Source: Mimachlamys varia
Lineage: Eukaryota; Mollusca; Bivalvia; Pectinida; Pectinidae
Reading direction: 5' to 3'
DNA: 64,000 nucleotides
Assembly (NCBI GenBank): GCA_947623455.1
Contig: OX392532.1
Coordinates: 29,238,792-29,302,791 of the forward strand
How positions within the stretch are numbered: the stretch's first letter is position 1; each line of letters starts with the position of its first letter. This document shows, piece after piece, positions 10,491 to 23,513 of this stretch. A program made the position numbers and the translations under genes. The notes beneath the pieces are model-generated. The model saw nothing but the letters and a program-made list of their open reading frames with translations, was not told the origin of the DNA and did not search any database.

Positions 10491-11740
10491 GAATGATTAA
10501 TTGAAGTAGCATGCAAACGTTCAAACCTAACAAAACACTCAGAAAATTAATAGTTCTTCTCTTTGATAGCAATCGATATATATCATCATGTCAAAAAGTA
10601 GTAAGATACACCCTCTAGAAATGGTCCTTGGTATATACTACAATAATTTGGAGCAAACAGTGGGAACATAGTATCACCCAAATGAATTATCCGTGTTTGA
10701 AATGTGTGAATTTACAACTAACTTGTGCTAAAACCCCAGATGACCATAAATTGTATGCCTAAAGCTATATAGCAAAATCTAGTTCTGCCACAAAACGATC
10801 CCCTACTGAACTTAAATCAATCGAAACAACTTGCCAATACCTCAATGTCCAAAAACAACATGCTTCTCAAATTGGTGAAACAAATATTATGTATTAATTG
10901 CCTCTTCATCAGTGACTAATCGTGTGTTTTAAGAGACGTGTCACTCCTTAGTTTCTAATTAATGCTCCTATGGGAAAGAAACTATCCGAGATAAAACACC
11001 TTGTATTGTAGTAGCTTAAGGCTATGCTTTAGAAATGCCTGCAAAACACTTTACATTCAGACAAAAGCATCATTAATGTCCTTGCTTACTTCAATATTTC
11101 GGAGTACTCCACGATGCCCCGAAACCACTCTTTCGATGCTTTGATCGTCCTGTTAATTTTCTTAAGTGCCGATTTCAAAGCCTAATTGCTCATTTTTCCA
11201 CAAACCCGAGGCAAAATGTTTGAATTACAATTTGAGTATTAGGCAGAATTTTACTTACTTATACTTAATCGTTTTCCATTGTTTTCCTTAACTGTTCCCT
11301 GCTGGCCCTGAACCTATACTATTTCTCTTCAATATATTGCAATGGTATTGGAAGGATCCTCCATAGTCAGGTGGTGACGAACTTTGGGGTGTAATGTCCC
11401 ATTCTAAACCGCTGTAACCCTGTCACCATACTGTCTTCTAAACCTGATATCAGGTCCATTATGCAAATCTGTTCTTCAGGGTACCGTTTCACTAAGCTTC
11501 GTAACTAAAATTCTTTATGGTTAGAAGTCCTTTGTCTATTCATATGTGCAACTTGCGCATATAGCAAAAGATAATGATCTATTTGCTTTGCATTCTCAAG
11601 AACCAAACGTTAAATAAAGTAACGTATACGTCAACGGTACTGAAAAACACATTTCTACTATGTGTTTGAACATATAATATAAAACATGAACATTTGATAT
11701 GTCCACCTTGTAAACTAGCATTGGTCATACCAAACCAAAC
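10491..11740. other. No gene recognised
   Basis: Intergenic sequence without convincing ORFs or structured repeats. Confidence 0.45.
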
Positions 11741-11764
11741 AAGCTAATCAATCGAATAAATACC

Positions 11765-12145
11765 CACATCTTCCCCCTTTTCGTGAGGGGGTATATCGTA
11801 GATAAAATCTTTTAAAGCTAGGTTGAAACATGTAATGTTCATGCTGTTGACACAAGATATGTTGCTTGGAATTTGAACCCAAACTAAAGTCTTATACACA
11901 GAAATCGGAAACATTTCTTGACGTGGATTCACGGAAACGGTAATCAAAGGGATATAACTCCGACAGATAGCGTACGTCGAAAGTGGCGATTGAAAGTGAC
12001 CCCACCCGTTAGGTATTTTACCTTAAAACCAAGTTTGCAGAAATTCAATTAATATTTGTTAACGCTATTGTACGGAAACGTATTGTGACAGACGGACGGA
12101 CAAACTCAAATACAGTCCTTGCTTCGGTGAAAGCGGGGAATATAA
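11765..12145. repeat. Dispersed non-coding repeat with ACAGACGGACGGAC block
   Basis: Starts with a small palindrome (CCCCCTTTTCGTGAGGGGG near 11773) and ends GGTGAAAGCGGGGAATATA, with GTGACAGACGGACGGAC near 12086. The style matches short non-autonomous repeats of molluscs. Weak inverted similarity between the ends is possible. No ORF. Confidence 0.35.
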
Positions 12146-12224
12146 AGCTCTAAGTTATGGGTATTTTCTTTTCCACAACCACAGCTTTGATAGAATATAC
12201 CGAAGAAAACATATAGAGGCTATT

Positions 12225-12362
12225 CAATGGTTTCCCGTTAATTATCAAATATATTTCAGGTGTATGGCATATTTTCACGAGTGCGTAGTATGAGTAAAAC
12301 TATTTCTAAAATCTGCTATACGAGTGAAATATATTTGATATTTTTTGGGAAACAATTGAATT
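12225..12362. mobile_element. Small foldback repeat
   Basis: Inverted arms: CAATGGTTTCCC ... TATCAAATATATTTCA (12225-12259) against TGAAATATATTTGATA ... GGGAAACAATTG (12325-12360). The loop of about 65 bp has no coding potential. Confidence 0.55.
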
Positions 12363-12480
12363 TTCTTTTTGTAACATTTTTGAAATTTCCAAAGGCCTTA
12401 TTTCATTTTTTAAAAATTGCGGTTATCGGGACGGAGAGCCTAAGGGTTATTGAATATTAATACGCCTTAGGATGAAGTTC

Positions 12481-15400
12481 AAAGGGCCTGTTTCCAGTAA
12501 TGTTAATTCTCCATAGGAGCCTGCCCCCGTATAACTTCTTATCTAGCTCAGCTGCAGTTTTTTTCTTTTCCGAAGAATAATTTTACACCTTTCCGACACC
12601 CAGATTTCATAATTTCAGTGAAAATGTATTTTTATAAAGTTGCCATTTTGAGCATTATAGACGCAAGGTCGTAAATAAAAGAAGGTTATCTCGAAATTGT
12701 AATTTGCAACATAGTATAGATTTTTTTTGATAAATATTTGCAAAACATCGTGTTTATTCATAAAACATTAAAAAAAAAATTTCTCGGATGAAAATGCACT
12801 TGCAGAGACATAATTATTAAGAAAAATGCCATAAAATTGCAAGTTTCTCCCATTTTTTAGTTTTGGGTGCAAATTTCCATCAGAAAATCGGATAGAGCTT
12901 TACTTGTTTCATATGTGTACCAAAAATCAGCTAATTCCATGAGGTGGAACGTTCTCATATCGCCGCCTGAATGTGGTTGTAAATTGAAAGAAAAGGGGAA
13001 ATGAGTAACAACCTTGTCTGAAACCCTATTATATAGCGTATTATATACAAAATTTTATATTGAATATCAGAGCGGATATTTTCATGACAGTTTTATGATA
13101 TCTAACGACTAAATAAACAGTATCGATATAAAGATTTACAATGAGGACACCCTGATACATGAATACTGTTCTATGTCAAGTTGTCCTCTTCTGAATTTTC
13201 TGATCGTGTGGCCTTGTACATTTTTCGGTATCTTCTTGTCTTTGTCTATACGTTTACGGAATCATTGACTCAACGCTAGCTATTCTTGTCTCCCTTTCCT
13301 TGTTTTATTGTCACATCTCCAAAGCGTTGTGGCTCTGTCAGGGTTGGGACCCTGACTTGTCTCACTTTCTTTGTGCCTGCCGAACACGCCACATCGAATA
13401 GATAGATTATCCATATAAAATACTTTATTTTGTTCTAAGTAAGGTATTGAATGTGATTTATTATATTGTCTTGTTATTTTGTGTAATTAGTTGTTCGTTA
13501 TTTATCACATATTTTCGCATAATTGTACCAAACTACTAAGTATTAGCTGTTTACAGCAATCATCGGTGGCTTGCTATTTTGTTACTTTATCGATGCTTCA
13601 TAAACCAATCGTTATTGTTTCAAGATGGAGGGTAAATGTGTTGGAGAAGGCTGTCAACTATACTTCAAGAAACGTAGTGGCAATAAGAACAAAAGTGCAT
13701 GCAATGTAAATAGTCCACAATATAAATGGCTCCTAGATACGCTGGTGCAACAAGGATTGATGTCAGCAAAGGAACAAGCACTCATTTGCCATGAAGTATC
13801 TTCGGAACAAAAATCAGCCTGAACCTGAACCCACGCAGAACCAGGAAATAGAGGAAGAAGACGACTCCACGTCCCATATCCTGCTGTTGCTGACCCTTCA
13901 TGATCTTTTGAATGGATCATCTTCACACAAAAAAATGCTGTCTCTGTCTTGTTACCTTTGCAATAAATGGAACACAATCATCAGTCTTACCAAAACGTGC
14001 AAGACATCACCTGATCTACTCACACAATCTGCGGTGTCCCACCTCACCCCGCGTCTGCTCCATTCACCTTATTGGTAACGACTTAGATCCGTCTACAGAG
14101 GTTGTCCTTGATGGTAGAGGTTCCTTGGAATCTCAGTTACCATCAAAATCATTAATGACCTCCTAGAAGTGTCGCACGTCCTTTCACAGAACCAGTCTGC
14201 GTTTGCAATAGGCTTTTCTTCTCTTGATGACTCGGCATGCATGGCTTGGACAGGTTGGTCCAAAGATCAGTTCCTCGAAATCCACTCTCACTGTTCCCCA
14301 TATCTTTCATCTGGTATATATACCAAGACTACACACGATGCTCTACTACTGGTCTGGGTAAAACTGAAAACCGCCATTTCCTGGAGTCAGTGTTCTTCTC
14401 TTTTTGCAATTTCCAAGTCAAGTGTGTCCAAAACTTTCCACTCCATAGTACAGACATTAGACACATCGATAGTCCCACAATTTCTAGGTCCGGATCACTT
14501 GACAAGAGAACAGTTGCTCGGGCACAATACTGTCTTTTCAGAAGCATTTTTGGAGATAAAGCCACTGCCATATTAGATGGCACCTATATTTATATCCAGA
14601 AAAGCTCCAACCACAAGCTCCAGAGAATGTCCTACTGTAGCCAGAAGAAGAGAAACTATCTCAAATTCATGAGCATCGCCTTACCAGATGGCTACATTCT
14701 GGACACAGTAGGACCATTACTGGCAGCGAAAATGATGCTGCAATTACAAAAAAAGTCATGGACAAGCTAGTTACTTGGCTACAACCAGATGACAATGTTG
14801 TCGTTGACCGAGGTTTTAGAGATGTCCTACCAGTTCTCAAAGCCTCTGGCCTCAATGCTAGCATGCCGTCATACCTGAAACCCGGTCAAAGTCAACATTC
14901 TGACGTCCAAGCAAATCTTGACAGAACTATCACCAAATCGAGGTGGATTGTGGAATCCTATCATGGTCGTATGAAACACTGGACGTTCTTCCGAACGCAA
15001 TTGGTGTCTAACAGCTTTATCAATGTCATCGAGGCTTTGCTTCGAACCATCACAGCCTGTCTGAATGGTATTAGAGGACCGATCTACCAGAGATCTCCAG
15101 AGAGAGATGCCAAAGATAGGCTAATGGCTGAACGTATGAAGGACCGTTTGACAACACCGAATGGTTTAGCTCAGATAGTCAAGACAGATCCGGATCTATC
15201 TAGACGGGCAAGGTCCGAGTTTGTCAAGATGGATGCATCTTCCGTACTGTTTCCCTGTCTCGATCTCGATTACTTGAGAACCATTACGTGTGGAACGTAT
15301 CAGATATCTCTGGCTCCTGGTTACATCGCCGAACATTTAAGTGATTATGGAGACTATGAGGTGTGGCTTTACCAGCACTCCCCAAGACCTTCTCCGATGT

Positions 15401-16515
15401 CAAATACATTCGCGATACAAAAACCAAACGAAATATAACGTTTGGATACGGTTCACCGTTTCACCCGATGATGAGGCCCCAATAAAAGACTACTACTGCC
15501 AGTGCCCAGTTGGAGAGAGAACGATGGGAATGTGTGCGCACATCTCCAGTATCTTGTACTACCTTGGGTATTACAGGGCGCTGGAAAACCCTCGACCATT
15601 ACAACCACAGATAAAGAAATTCCGACAAAACTTGAAATAGTTTTCCATGCGGCAACATAGTGCATATGTCGAAAGTATGTTTGGGGCTCGATATGAAAGA
15701 TCCCCGTTACCATGTGACTAACCAAACTTATAAATATAGGTATTATACAACCGCCCGTAGCTAGGAACACTCCCGTAAATGCAAAAACCAACCAAAATCA
15801 TAAGGAACACGTTTTGTTTGTTGTTCTGCCTATTTGTCAGCCAAAGTCTTCAACAACGGGGACTTGTGAAGTAGCCATCTTGGATTTTTTTCATGAAAAA
15901 GTGTTTCTCTCACTTTTTTTCATATCTGTGTTCATATTCTCAACATACCGAGCAAATACTCTCGTGTTTTTGTTTATTATCTAAAGAAAGTCGAAAATCG
16001 GCAATTCAACCATAGGCTAATTCAACCCAAGATTTGAAAATGTTCCACCACTTACATTTTGATGATTTTTCCTCTCATCAATAGCATATAACGTACTGTT
16101 TGATAGGATAAAAATTGGTTTGCATCCAACGCCCATAAAAGAGTGTATTCTCTAAAAAACACAGTTTTTGTGTCTAAAATGTTATCATCGAAAATGGCAT
16201 TTTTGAGATTGTTTCTTCCATAAAACAGCCAAATGGCGCGATGGACACACGATTTTTTGTCACAATCATGCCATGAATGTATTCTTTACGGTGACTATCA
16301 TTTGATTAGATTTTCATTAATATTTTACATAACATGCACATTTTATCAACACTTAGACAGCTTCTGAAAGGTACAACTTTGAGGAGCCATAAAAAACAAA
16401 CCAAGTGACCTAAATATTTATACTTTATAGATTTGTTACCACAACGGCAAGGGCAATGCACCACCAACAGGAAATTTGAATCAGAGAAGGGGCCATTTTG
16501 GAAACAGGCCCTTTG
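12481..16515 (+). mobile_element. DDE DNA transposon with terminal inverted repeats (PIF/Harbinger or ISL2EU-like)
   Basis: The left end AAAGGGCCTGTTTCC (12481-12495) is matched by its reverse complement GGAAACAGGCCCTTT at 16500-16514, bounding about 4.0 kb around the transposase remnant. Flanks read AGTTC on the left and GTGTTC on the right, so a short target duplication is possible but not clean. Sequence between the ends and the transposase (12.5-13.6 and 15.65-16.5 kb) shows no further ORF. The copy is non-functional because its transposase is frameshifted. Confidence 0.75.
13625..15640 (+). pseudogene. Broken DDE_Tnp_4-like transposase with C-terminal SWIM zinc finger
   Basis: Coding similarity passes through several frames: ATG 13625 to about 13815, then 13791-14078, 14169 to about 14550, about 14550-14730, about 14730-15400, and finally a frame to the TAG at 15638-15640. 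This implies at least four indels. Recognisable parts: a helix-turn-helix-like stretch (near 14380-14460), the first Asp in ILDGTY (14576), the second in VVVDRGF (14806), and the Glu in WIVESYHGRMKHW (14953), giving a DDE triad. Near the end is a SWIM finger, CxC (15497, 15503) then CxH (15533, 15539). Family placement as PIF/Harbinger or ISL2EU-like is inference from the DDE style; the SWIM tail is directly visible. Confidence 0.8.
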
Positions 16516-17141
16516 TGTTCAAAATTTAGAAAAATTCAAAAACAAATTAATAAAATCAATTAGATATCTATTAATTTCCATTATACTATAAAGGTTTTTA
16601 ATTACATTTCGTTATTTTATTTCATTTGATTTTAGAAAAGCGAAAAAAATGAGTTCCCATTGATTTGTTTTAGTTGAAATTCCTTTTATTGAAACTGTGT
16701 GATAAAAATTCTTGAATCAAAACTTCATGACGTTTATCATACGAGTTTTAAATATTTAATGGGTAACAATACAAAAGTCGTTATCATCGAAATTACAAAA
16801 GCAAAGGAGATTAGTGAGCATCTGATTCTAATAGGGGTAAAAACATTCAAGTAGATGTACAATTCAAAAAGGTAGATTAAGGATTCATCGATTAAAACAA
16901 ATTTTAAGACTTTTCGGTTTTACGCAAAACTTTTTGTTGACATTATCTAAAAATTATATAAATATGATTGGATGTATACTGTAAGTATGTTTTGATAAAA
17001 TATTTCAAACAACAATAATATCTCAATGTTATTAACTAGATTAGTATACATAATTCCCAACTTGCTTAATATTTTGTTCTCTTTACTAAAAGGAAATTAT
17101 TTTTAGAAAGAGCATAAAACTGAAATTAAAGTAATGAAAAG
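16516..17141. other. AT-rich spacer, no gene
   Basis: Very AT-rich sequence between the transposon end and the 22-bp array. No ORF or repeat of note. Confidence 0.5.
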
Positions 17142-18995
17142 ACACAACATGTTACTTATAGCCACACAACATGTTACTTATAGCCACACAACATGTTACT
17201 TATAGCCACACAATATGTTACTTATAGCCACACAACATGTTTCTTATAGCCACACAACATGTTTCTTATAGCCACACAACATGTTACTTATAGCCACACC
17301 ACATGTTCCTTATAGCCACACAACATGTTACTTATAGCCACACAACATGTTTCTTATATTAACACAACATGTTTCTTATCGCCACACAATATGTTACTTA
17401 TATCCACACAGCATGTTACTTATAGCCACACAACATGTTTCTTATATCCACACAACATGTTACTTATAGCCACACAACATGTTACTTATAGCTACACAAC
17501 ATGTTACTTATAGCCACACAACATGTTACTTATAGCCACACAACATGTTACTTATAGCCACACAACACGTTACTTATAGCCACACAACATGTTACTTATA
17601 GCCACACAACATGTTACTTATAGCCACACAACATGTTTCTTATAGCCACACAGCATGTTACTTATAGCCACACAACATGTTTCTTATAGCCACACAACAT
17701 GTTACTTATAGCCACACAACATGTTTCTTATAGCCACACAGCATGTTACTTAAAGCCACACAACATGTTTCTTATAGCCACACAACATGTTACTTATAGC
17801 CACACAATATGTTACTTATAGCCACACAATATGTTTCTTATAGCCACACAATATGTTACTTATAGCCACACACCATGTTACTTATAGGCACACAACATGT
17901 TACTTATAGTCACACAACATGTTACTTATAGCCACACAACATGTTACTTATCGCCACACAACATGTTTCTTATAGCCACACAACATGTTTCTTATAGCCA
18001 CACAATATGTTACTTATAGCCACACAACACGTTACTTATAGCCACACAACATGTTTCTTATAGCCACACAACATGTTACTTATAGCCACACAACATGTTA
18101 CTTATAGCCACACAACATGTTTCTTATAGCCACACAATATATTACTTAAAGCCACACAATATGTTTCTTATAGCCACACAATATGTTACTTATATCCACA
18201 CAACATGCTAGTTATAGCCACACAACATGTTTCTTATAGCCACACAATATATTACTGAACGCCACACAATATGTTTCTTATAGCCACACAATATGTTACT
18301 TATATCCACACAACATGTTAATTATAGCCACACAACATGTTTATTATAGCCACACAACATGTTACTTATAGCCACACAACATGTTTCTTATAGCCACACA
18401 ATATATTACTTAAAGCCACACAACATGTTTCTTATAGCCACACAATATGTTACTTATATCCACACAACTTGTTACTTATAGCCACACAACATGTTTCTTA
18501 TAGCCACACAACATGTTACTTATAGCCACACAACATGTTACTTAAAGCTACACAACATGTTTCTTATAGCCACACAACATGTTACTTATAGCCACACAAC
18601 ATGTTTCTTATAGCCACACAATGTATTACTTAAAGCCACACAACATGTTTCTTATCGCCACACAATATGTTACTTATATCCACACAACATGTTACTTATA
18701 GCCACACAACATGTTTCTTATATCCACACAACATGTTACTTATAGCCACACAACATGTTACTTATAGCTACACAACATGTTACTTATAGCCACACAACAT
18801 GTTACTTATAGCCACACAACATGTTACTTATAGCCACACAACATGTTACTTATAGCCACACAACATGTTTCTTATATCCACACAACATGTTACTTATAGC
18901 CACACAACATGTTACTTATAGCTACACAACATGTTACTTATAGCTACACAACATGTTACTTATAGCCACACAACATGTTACTTATAGCCACACAA
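17142..18995 (+). repeat. 22-bp minisatellite, ~84 copies
   Basis: A continuous tandem array of a 22-bp unit made of ACATGTTACTTATAG followed by CCACACA. Common variants are ACATGTTTCTTATAG and ATATGTTACTTATAT. The unit carries the palindrome ACATGT. Length 1854 bp divided by 22 gives about 84 units, with almost no indels. Short ORFs inside it reflect the repeat and are not genes. Confidence 0.95.
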
Positions 18996-19525
18996 CTGGC
19001 TTGTTTAGATTGAGCAATAGAGCAAACTTGTGTTCTGACGGCCTAGTAAACAAGTAGGATAAGTGACTCCCTTTACATTATCAGCGTATTCATATGCTGT
19101 GCATTCTCTTATCAATGGAAACGTGAACAACATGGTTCATACATTACATAATAAATGTAGGCTACTTAGATTGGGACATACACGAGTTGCACTTCAAGTT
19201 TGATTGGTAGTGACTATTAAAAAGAAAATTACCGAGCATTTAAAATAAATTTTGTCTTATTAAATACAATTTATTTTATATCAATATTCTATTTATTATT
19301 TTACATAATGCGAGCTACAATATGTATTGGAGTGTATTGTCAATTCAATAAAATACATCACACCTGACTATAAAATTTGTGAGTTAGAGCTGAATTCGTC
19401 AAAGCTATAACTGTATAGCATTGTCAGCTTTGTTGTTTAAAGATGCAATAACTTATTTTGCTAAGGTAATGCGAATGACAATTTCTCTCATATCTCGCCA
19501 TGTTGGATAGGGTTTGCCCATGTAA
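18996..19525. other. No gene recognised
   Basis: Intergenic AT-rich DNA between the 22-bp array and a cluster of hairpins. Confidence 0.45.
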
Positions 19526-19528
19526 GAA

Positions 19529-19559
19529 AGCTATGTAAGAAAAATCTATCTTACATAGC
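19529..19559. repeat. Perfect short hairpin
   Basis: GCTATGTAAGA at 19529 and TCTTACATAGC at 19549 form an 11-bp stem. A second pair of inverted TGACGTCA-type blocks follows at 19573-19609. Likely part of a small non-autonomous element. Confidence 0.5.
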
Positions 19560-19878
19560 ATATCACGCGACATGACGTCACAATGGCTCAACAATGACGT
19601 GACGTCACGAATACGGTAAACTCTGATACCGGAAAGAGAAAACGACGGCGTGATGAAATTAAAACCTTTCATAAAATTTTAACCATAAACACCAGGAAGA
19701 GGAGATTAATTTTTCTGCGCAAACATCGTTTGCAAATATAGGGTATGCTTAAACTCGCTGTCTAATTCGTTTTCGTCAAAAAAGCTCAAGGAAAAAGTTG
19801 AAATTTCAAAATGGCAGCCTGTTTAAACATATATTCATGGTTTTTGAGCTTATTCGGGTAGTTGATATGAGAGAAAAA

Positions 19879-20031
19879 GACTCTTTCATTATGTGTGTAT
19901 GTAGGATAGGGATATTCCACCCTCGGGATCACAAAATGTGGTAAAACCCTCGGCAAGCCTCGGGTTTCACCACATTTTGTGACCCCTCGGGTGGAATATC
20001 CCTATCCTACATACACGCATATGAAAGAGTC
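19879..20031. mobile_element. Near-perfect foldback element
   Basis: Arms of about 70 bp run from GACTCTTTCAT (19879) and back to ATGAAAGAGTC (20031). Each includes GTATGTAGGATAGGGATATT, CCACCCTCGGG and CACAAAATGTGG blocks, with only a dozen bases of loop (TCGGCAAGCCTC). No coding content. It would extrude a cruciform or make a strong RNA hairpin if transcribed. Confidence 0.75.
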
Positions 20032-20034
20032 TTA

Positions 20035-20955
20035 TAATCTGTGTTAATTCACAAAGGAATCGTTAAAATCATTGTTGAATTTCCTTTTCTTTTTGCTTGT
20101 TTATTATTTTGTCTATCAGTATTCCTTTTTCTTTATTTACTAAGGGCTTTCCCAGACAGCACTGGGCACGGCTTAACAAAAACAAGTATAACTGGTTCCC
20201 GTTGACGTCCTATTAACAACGAACCATATATCAATACCTTCAGCCAGGCTATGTAGGTTTCACCATTCATCCTCTCGGTTATACACTATATTTAAATCGG
20301 AATTAGCACAACAACCGTCATCCGGTCCCTTCATTTCATTTTTCGAAATACGATATTGCCCGGGACGGGCCTTTGTTTAGCTAGCATTTCAAGTGTCTTC
20401 TATACTCAACCATTGTTACCGGGTCAAGGCTGTTGTACAAATTCGTCAGTTTAAATAATTTGAAGAGTATTTTTTTTATTTTGCTGATAATATTGTATAA
20501 CCTTTTTTTTAAGGTGTTTGATAGTAAAACATTGTAATCAGGTGCATACTTATACACTTCTATACATCAAATAGCTGTTTTGTTCGTTTGTTTGTAGTAA
20601 GCCCACGTTCAGTGTTGTTCATGGTTTGTATATGTAGAGTTATAAAAAGAAATACGCATCAATCAGTTTTGATAGTTTCACGAAAATTTCTATTCATATG
20701 GTAGCTAAAGTCATGTAAAACGTTTCGATTACTGTATCGGCAATGCACCTCAAGATTAATCCTAGTATGTATTTAGGCCGCAATTGAAAACAAATGCTAA
20801 CAATTCAGGTTTATTCTGTGGTATTTTCACTTGAAGAGTCGTATGTAATTTGAAGCAGCCAGCTCATTATGATGATTTTATTTAAGTATCATTTTTTTTC
20901 TTTTCAGTTGATGGAATGATTGTTTTTTTTTCTTTGTTTTATATTTTTTAACATT
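20035..20955. other. No gene recognised
   Basis: Intergenic sequence without clear ORFs. The T-rich stretches near 20470-20515 and 20900-20955 precede a SINE. Confidence 0.45.
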
Positions 20956-20959
20956 CTAT

Positions 20960-21165
20960 CAACAGCCTGGGCCATTTAAGGACGAACCTGGTTTCGGAGG
21001 TGGAGGAAAGCCGGAGTACCCGGAGAAAAGCACCGACCTACAGTCAGTAAAGACTGTACCTGGCAACTGTTCCACGTTGGTTTCGAACTCGCAGTCTATA
21101 CGTTGCGGGCTAGTGGTAGAATGTCTGGACACCTTAACAACTCAGGCATCGCGGCCCCTGAAAGG
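20960..21165 (-). repeat. tRNA-derived SINE (Leu/Ser-like head)
   Basis: On the minus strand the element begins GGGGCCGCGATGCCTGAG, with an A-box-like TGAGTTGTTAAGGTG, and has a B box GAGTTCGAAACC about 60 nt on. The body then carries TTTCTCCGGGTACTCCGG and TTTCCTCCACCTCCGAAACC blocks. A second copy lies at 33.48-33.67 kb in the same orientation. Non-coding; transcribed by Pol III if active. Confidence 0.65.
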
Positions 21166-21169
21166 AGAT

Positions 21170-22150
21170 GGAAACGGACAATACGTTTTTATCATATCAT
21201 ATTATTTTACGTCAAGGGCGTTACTTATCCAGCTTTGTTTAACAAAATCTTTACAAGTTTGACTCAAGCTCAATACCAACAGAGGAGTTTAAATAAGATC
21301 TAGTAAACGAACGGGACTAATGATGCCCTTGAATTGAAATTAAATTGGCGACACGGTAAATATAGCCTTTTGCGCAAATATAAAAACATTGTTTACAAAA
21401 TACGTTATCGTGTTGGCTGTTAACACTTCTTTGTAAAAATTTACATTAAAACAAAAATCGGGTTTTCAGCGATAATAATTATTACAACAATAGATAATCA
21501 ATAACACTTGATAATGGTAACATATAAAAAATTTTACTGTAACATAATATGCTACATTACAGATGCAAGCCAGATCAGGAATAAATCAAATGGGATTGGC
21601 TAGTGACGAGAAGTTAAGATAATAATATCACAAGCAAACAACAACCACTCAAAACTCAAATAGATTCCCACGACAAACATTTCCTGATGCACACTAGAAG
21701 CAATTATAGTGTGCAATATCAATTCACTATACAGTTAGGGCTAAATGCGTCACATACTTAACTCAAACGTAGTATCAGCTTTGTTTTAAAAAAAGAAATA
21801 ATCAGTCAAATGTTCAAGTGAAAGGGGTTGGCCAATATTCATAAATTTGCATGGTCATGCTTTCTTTTCCATTTTTATTTTTTATTTTTGCTATTTAAGC
21901 AACGTTCAAAACTTGTAAAATTGATTTCATTCTCTTTTTTGAAAATCAATTATTATGTTTATCCATTGGATATGCACAAAAGGATTTCAAAGTGTTGTAC
22001 TTGAGTGCTTGCACAAATAAAAGTAATGTCATGCAATCGTCTGCATCGTGTATACATTTACATGTAATCAGCGTTACAAACAAAATGTATTTTAAAAGAA
22101 ATATGTCCTGGTGCTCCGCTATATTGTTTCCGTATCATGTGTAGTCCGCG
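21170..22150. other. No gene recognised
   Basis: AT-rich DNA upstream of the second acyl-CoA synthetase-like gene. A promoter cannot be pinpointed. Confidence 0.4.
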
Positions 22151-22169
22151 TCCCTACACCAACACCACT

Positions 22170-22283
22170 GGGACGGTAATGCGATGTATCTGGGTCACCG
22201 CTATGGTATTGTGTGTGTACCGCTTTGTTCAGACTGTCAGTTTATAAATTGAAGCTGGATAACGGTGGAACGTGGCTAAAACT
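22170..22283 (+). other. Probable 5' untranslated exon of acyl-CoA synthetase-like gene 2
   Basis: Ends at a consensus donor (ACT|GTAAGTA, exon end 22283). Its last ~65 nt (TTCAGACTG, AAGCTGGATAACGGTGGA, GGCTAAAACT) match the orphan segment at 40.29-40.35 kb and, less well, the segment before gene 1. The acceptor used would be AG 25036-25037, giving an intron of about 2.75 kb that contains ribozyme-bearing repeats. The 5' boundary is a guess. Confidence 0.5.
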
Positions 22284-23513
22284 GTAAGTAAGGCTTTAAG
22301 TATACATGTATATACATATGTATTTAGTGAAAGGTAATAGTAAACTGCTCGTCTTGTGTGCAATATATATATAAAGCATGAATGTATAGTGCATGTGATT
22401 TCAGTTTGATAATTGGGAGGTTTTTTTATCAAAACAAAGAGGAAATCAAAGTACCATTGAAATTACTGTGTCACTTAAATTGTTAATGTCGGATTAGGAA
22501 TTGCAACATATATATATATCATTATGAATATTTATGCATTATACTAGACTTGTTTGTTAGCTGCATTTGCCAAGTATGTCAGTTAGATGGACGAGCAACT
22601 TCTTTTTCATTTGTACAATATATATCTATGTATCTGCTGATTTATATCGACCGAGTTTTCTCTCTCAGGGAACACCGGTTTCCTCGCATAGTAAAACCCG
22701 CTACATCAATGCCAGCTTGAGAGATTAGTAAAATTTGAATATCTTGTGAAAGAAATAAACTTTATACTTATACATCATCAGATAATCGATGGCAGCATTG
22801 ATGTGATATCTCGATAAAAATGCATATCTTACATATTTCTGTTATAAGACATCAGTGAATTTGATATCAGTTGAACTGAATTGCCCCTTGATATCTAACA
22901 CATATACAGTTGATAAGCAGGGCGTATATATGTAATAAAGTGCTAGTTGTATGAGCCGACTTATCAAAACATCAGAAAATGAAATTCTTTTAATATCATT
23001 TAATATGTGAAGAACTATGACGGATTTTGAAGCATAAAGATTTAAGATTTTTCAATATATATACTATATGCATGCACAAAAAAAAGAGAACTATGAAACG
23101 TTAACAAAATCAAAATCCGAACTCAAAATCGATTAAACAAGGGGCAAAATATGAACAAAGGAAATATTTACATGGAGACCCTTATTAAAGTACAAGAGAA
23201 TAAGACTAGGTATCTTAATTATATATAATAAATAATTATATATAAGAAATAATTATATATAATAAAAAATAATATATGATAAATAATTAATTCACTACAC
23301 CACCGGGCGCATATAGGCATATTAATGAGATATTATGATTATTCTTTTCCATCCACAGCGTTCCTATATCTTGATTTATATTATAGAAATATATATAGTT
23401 TTAAAACCCATTATTACATAAGCAGTTAAAACCAATGTTTGGACATCAAATTGTCTTTTTAGCTAAAAGTATTACTTAACATCCATACATGTCGCAACAC
23501 AAGTCATTCTGAA
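22284..23513 (+). other. Putative intron of gene 2, first part
   Basis: AT-rich, no coding potential. Contains an (AT)n tract near 22506, a family B copy at 23085-23220 (minus), and an ATAATTATATATAATAAATA-type low-complexity stretch at 23215-23290. Confidence 0.45.

Noticed and set aside
17142..18995. CRISPR-like array
   Set aside because: There are no unique spacers; the units are contiguous 22-bp repeats in a eukaryotic genome.
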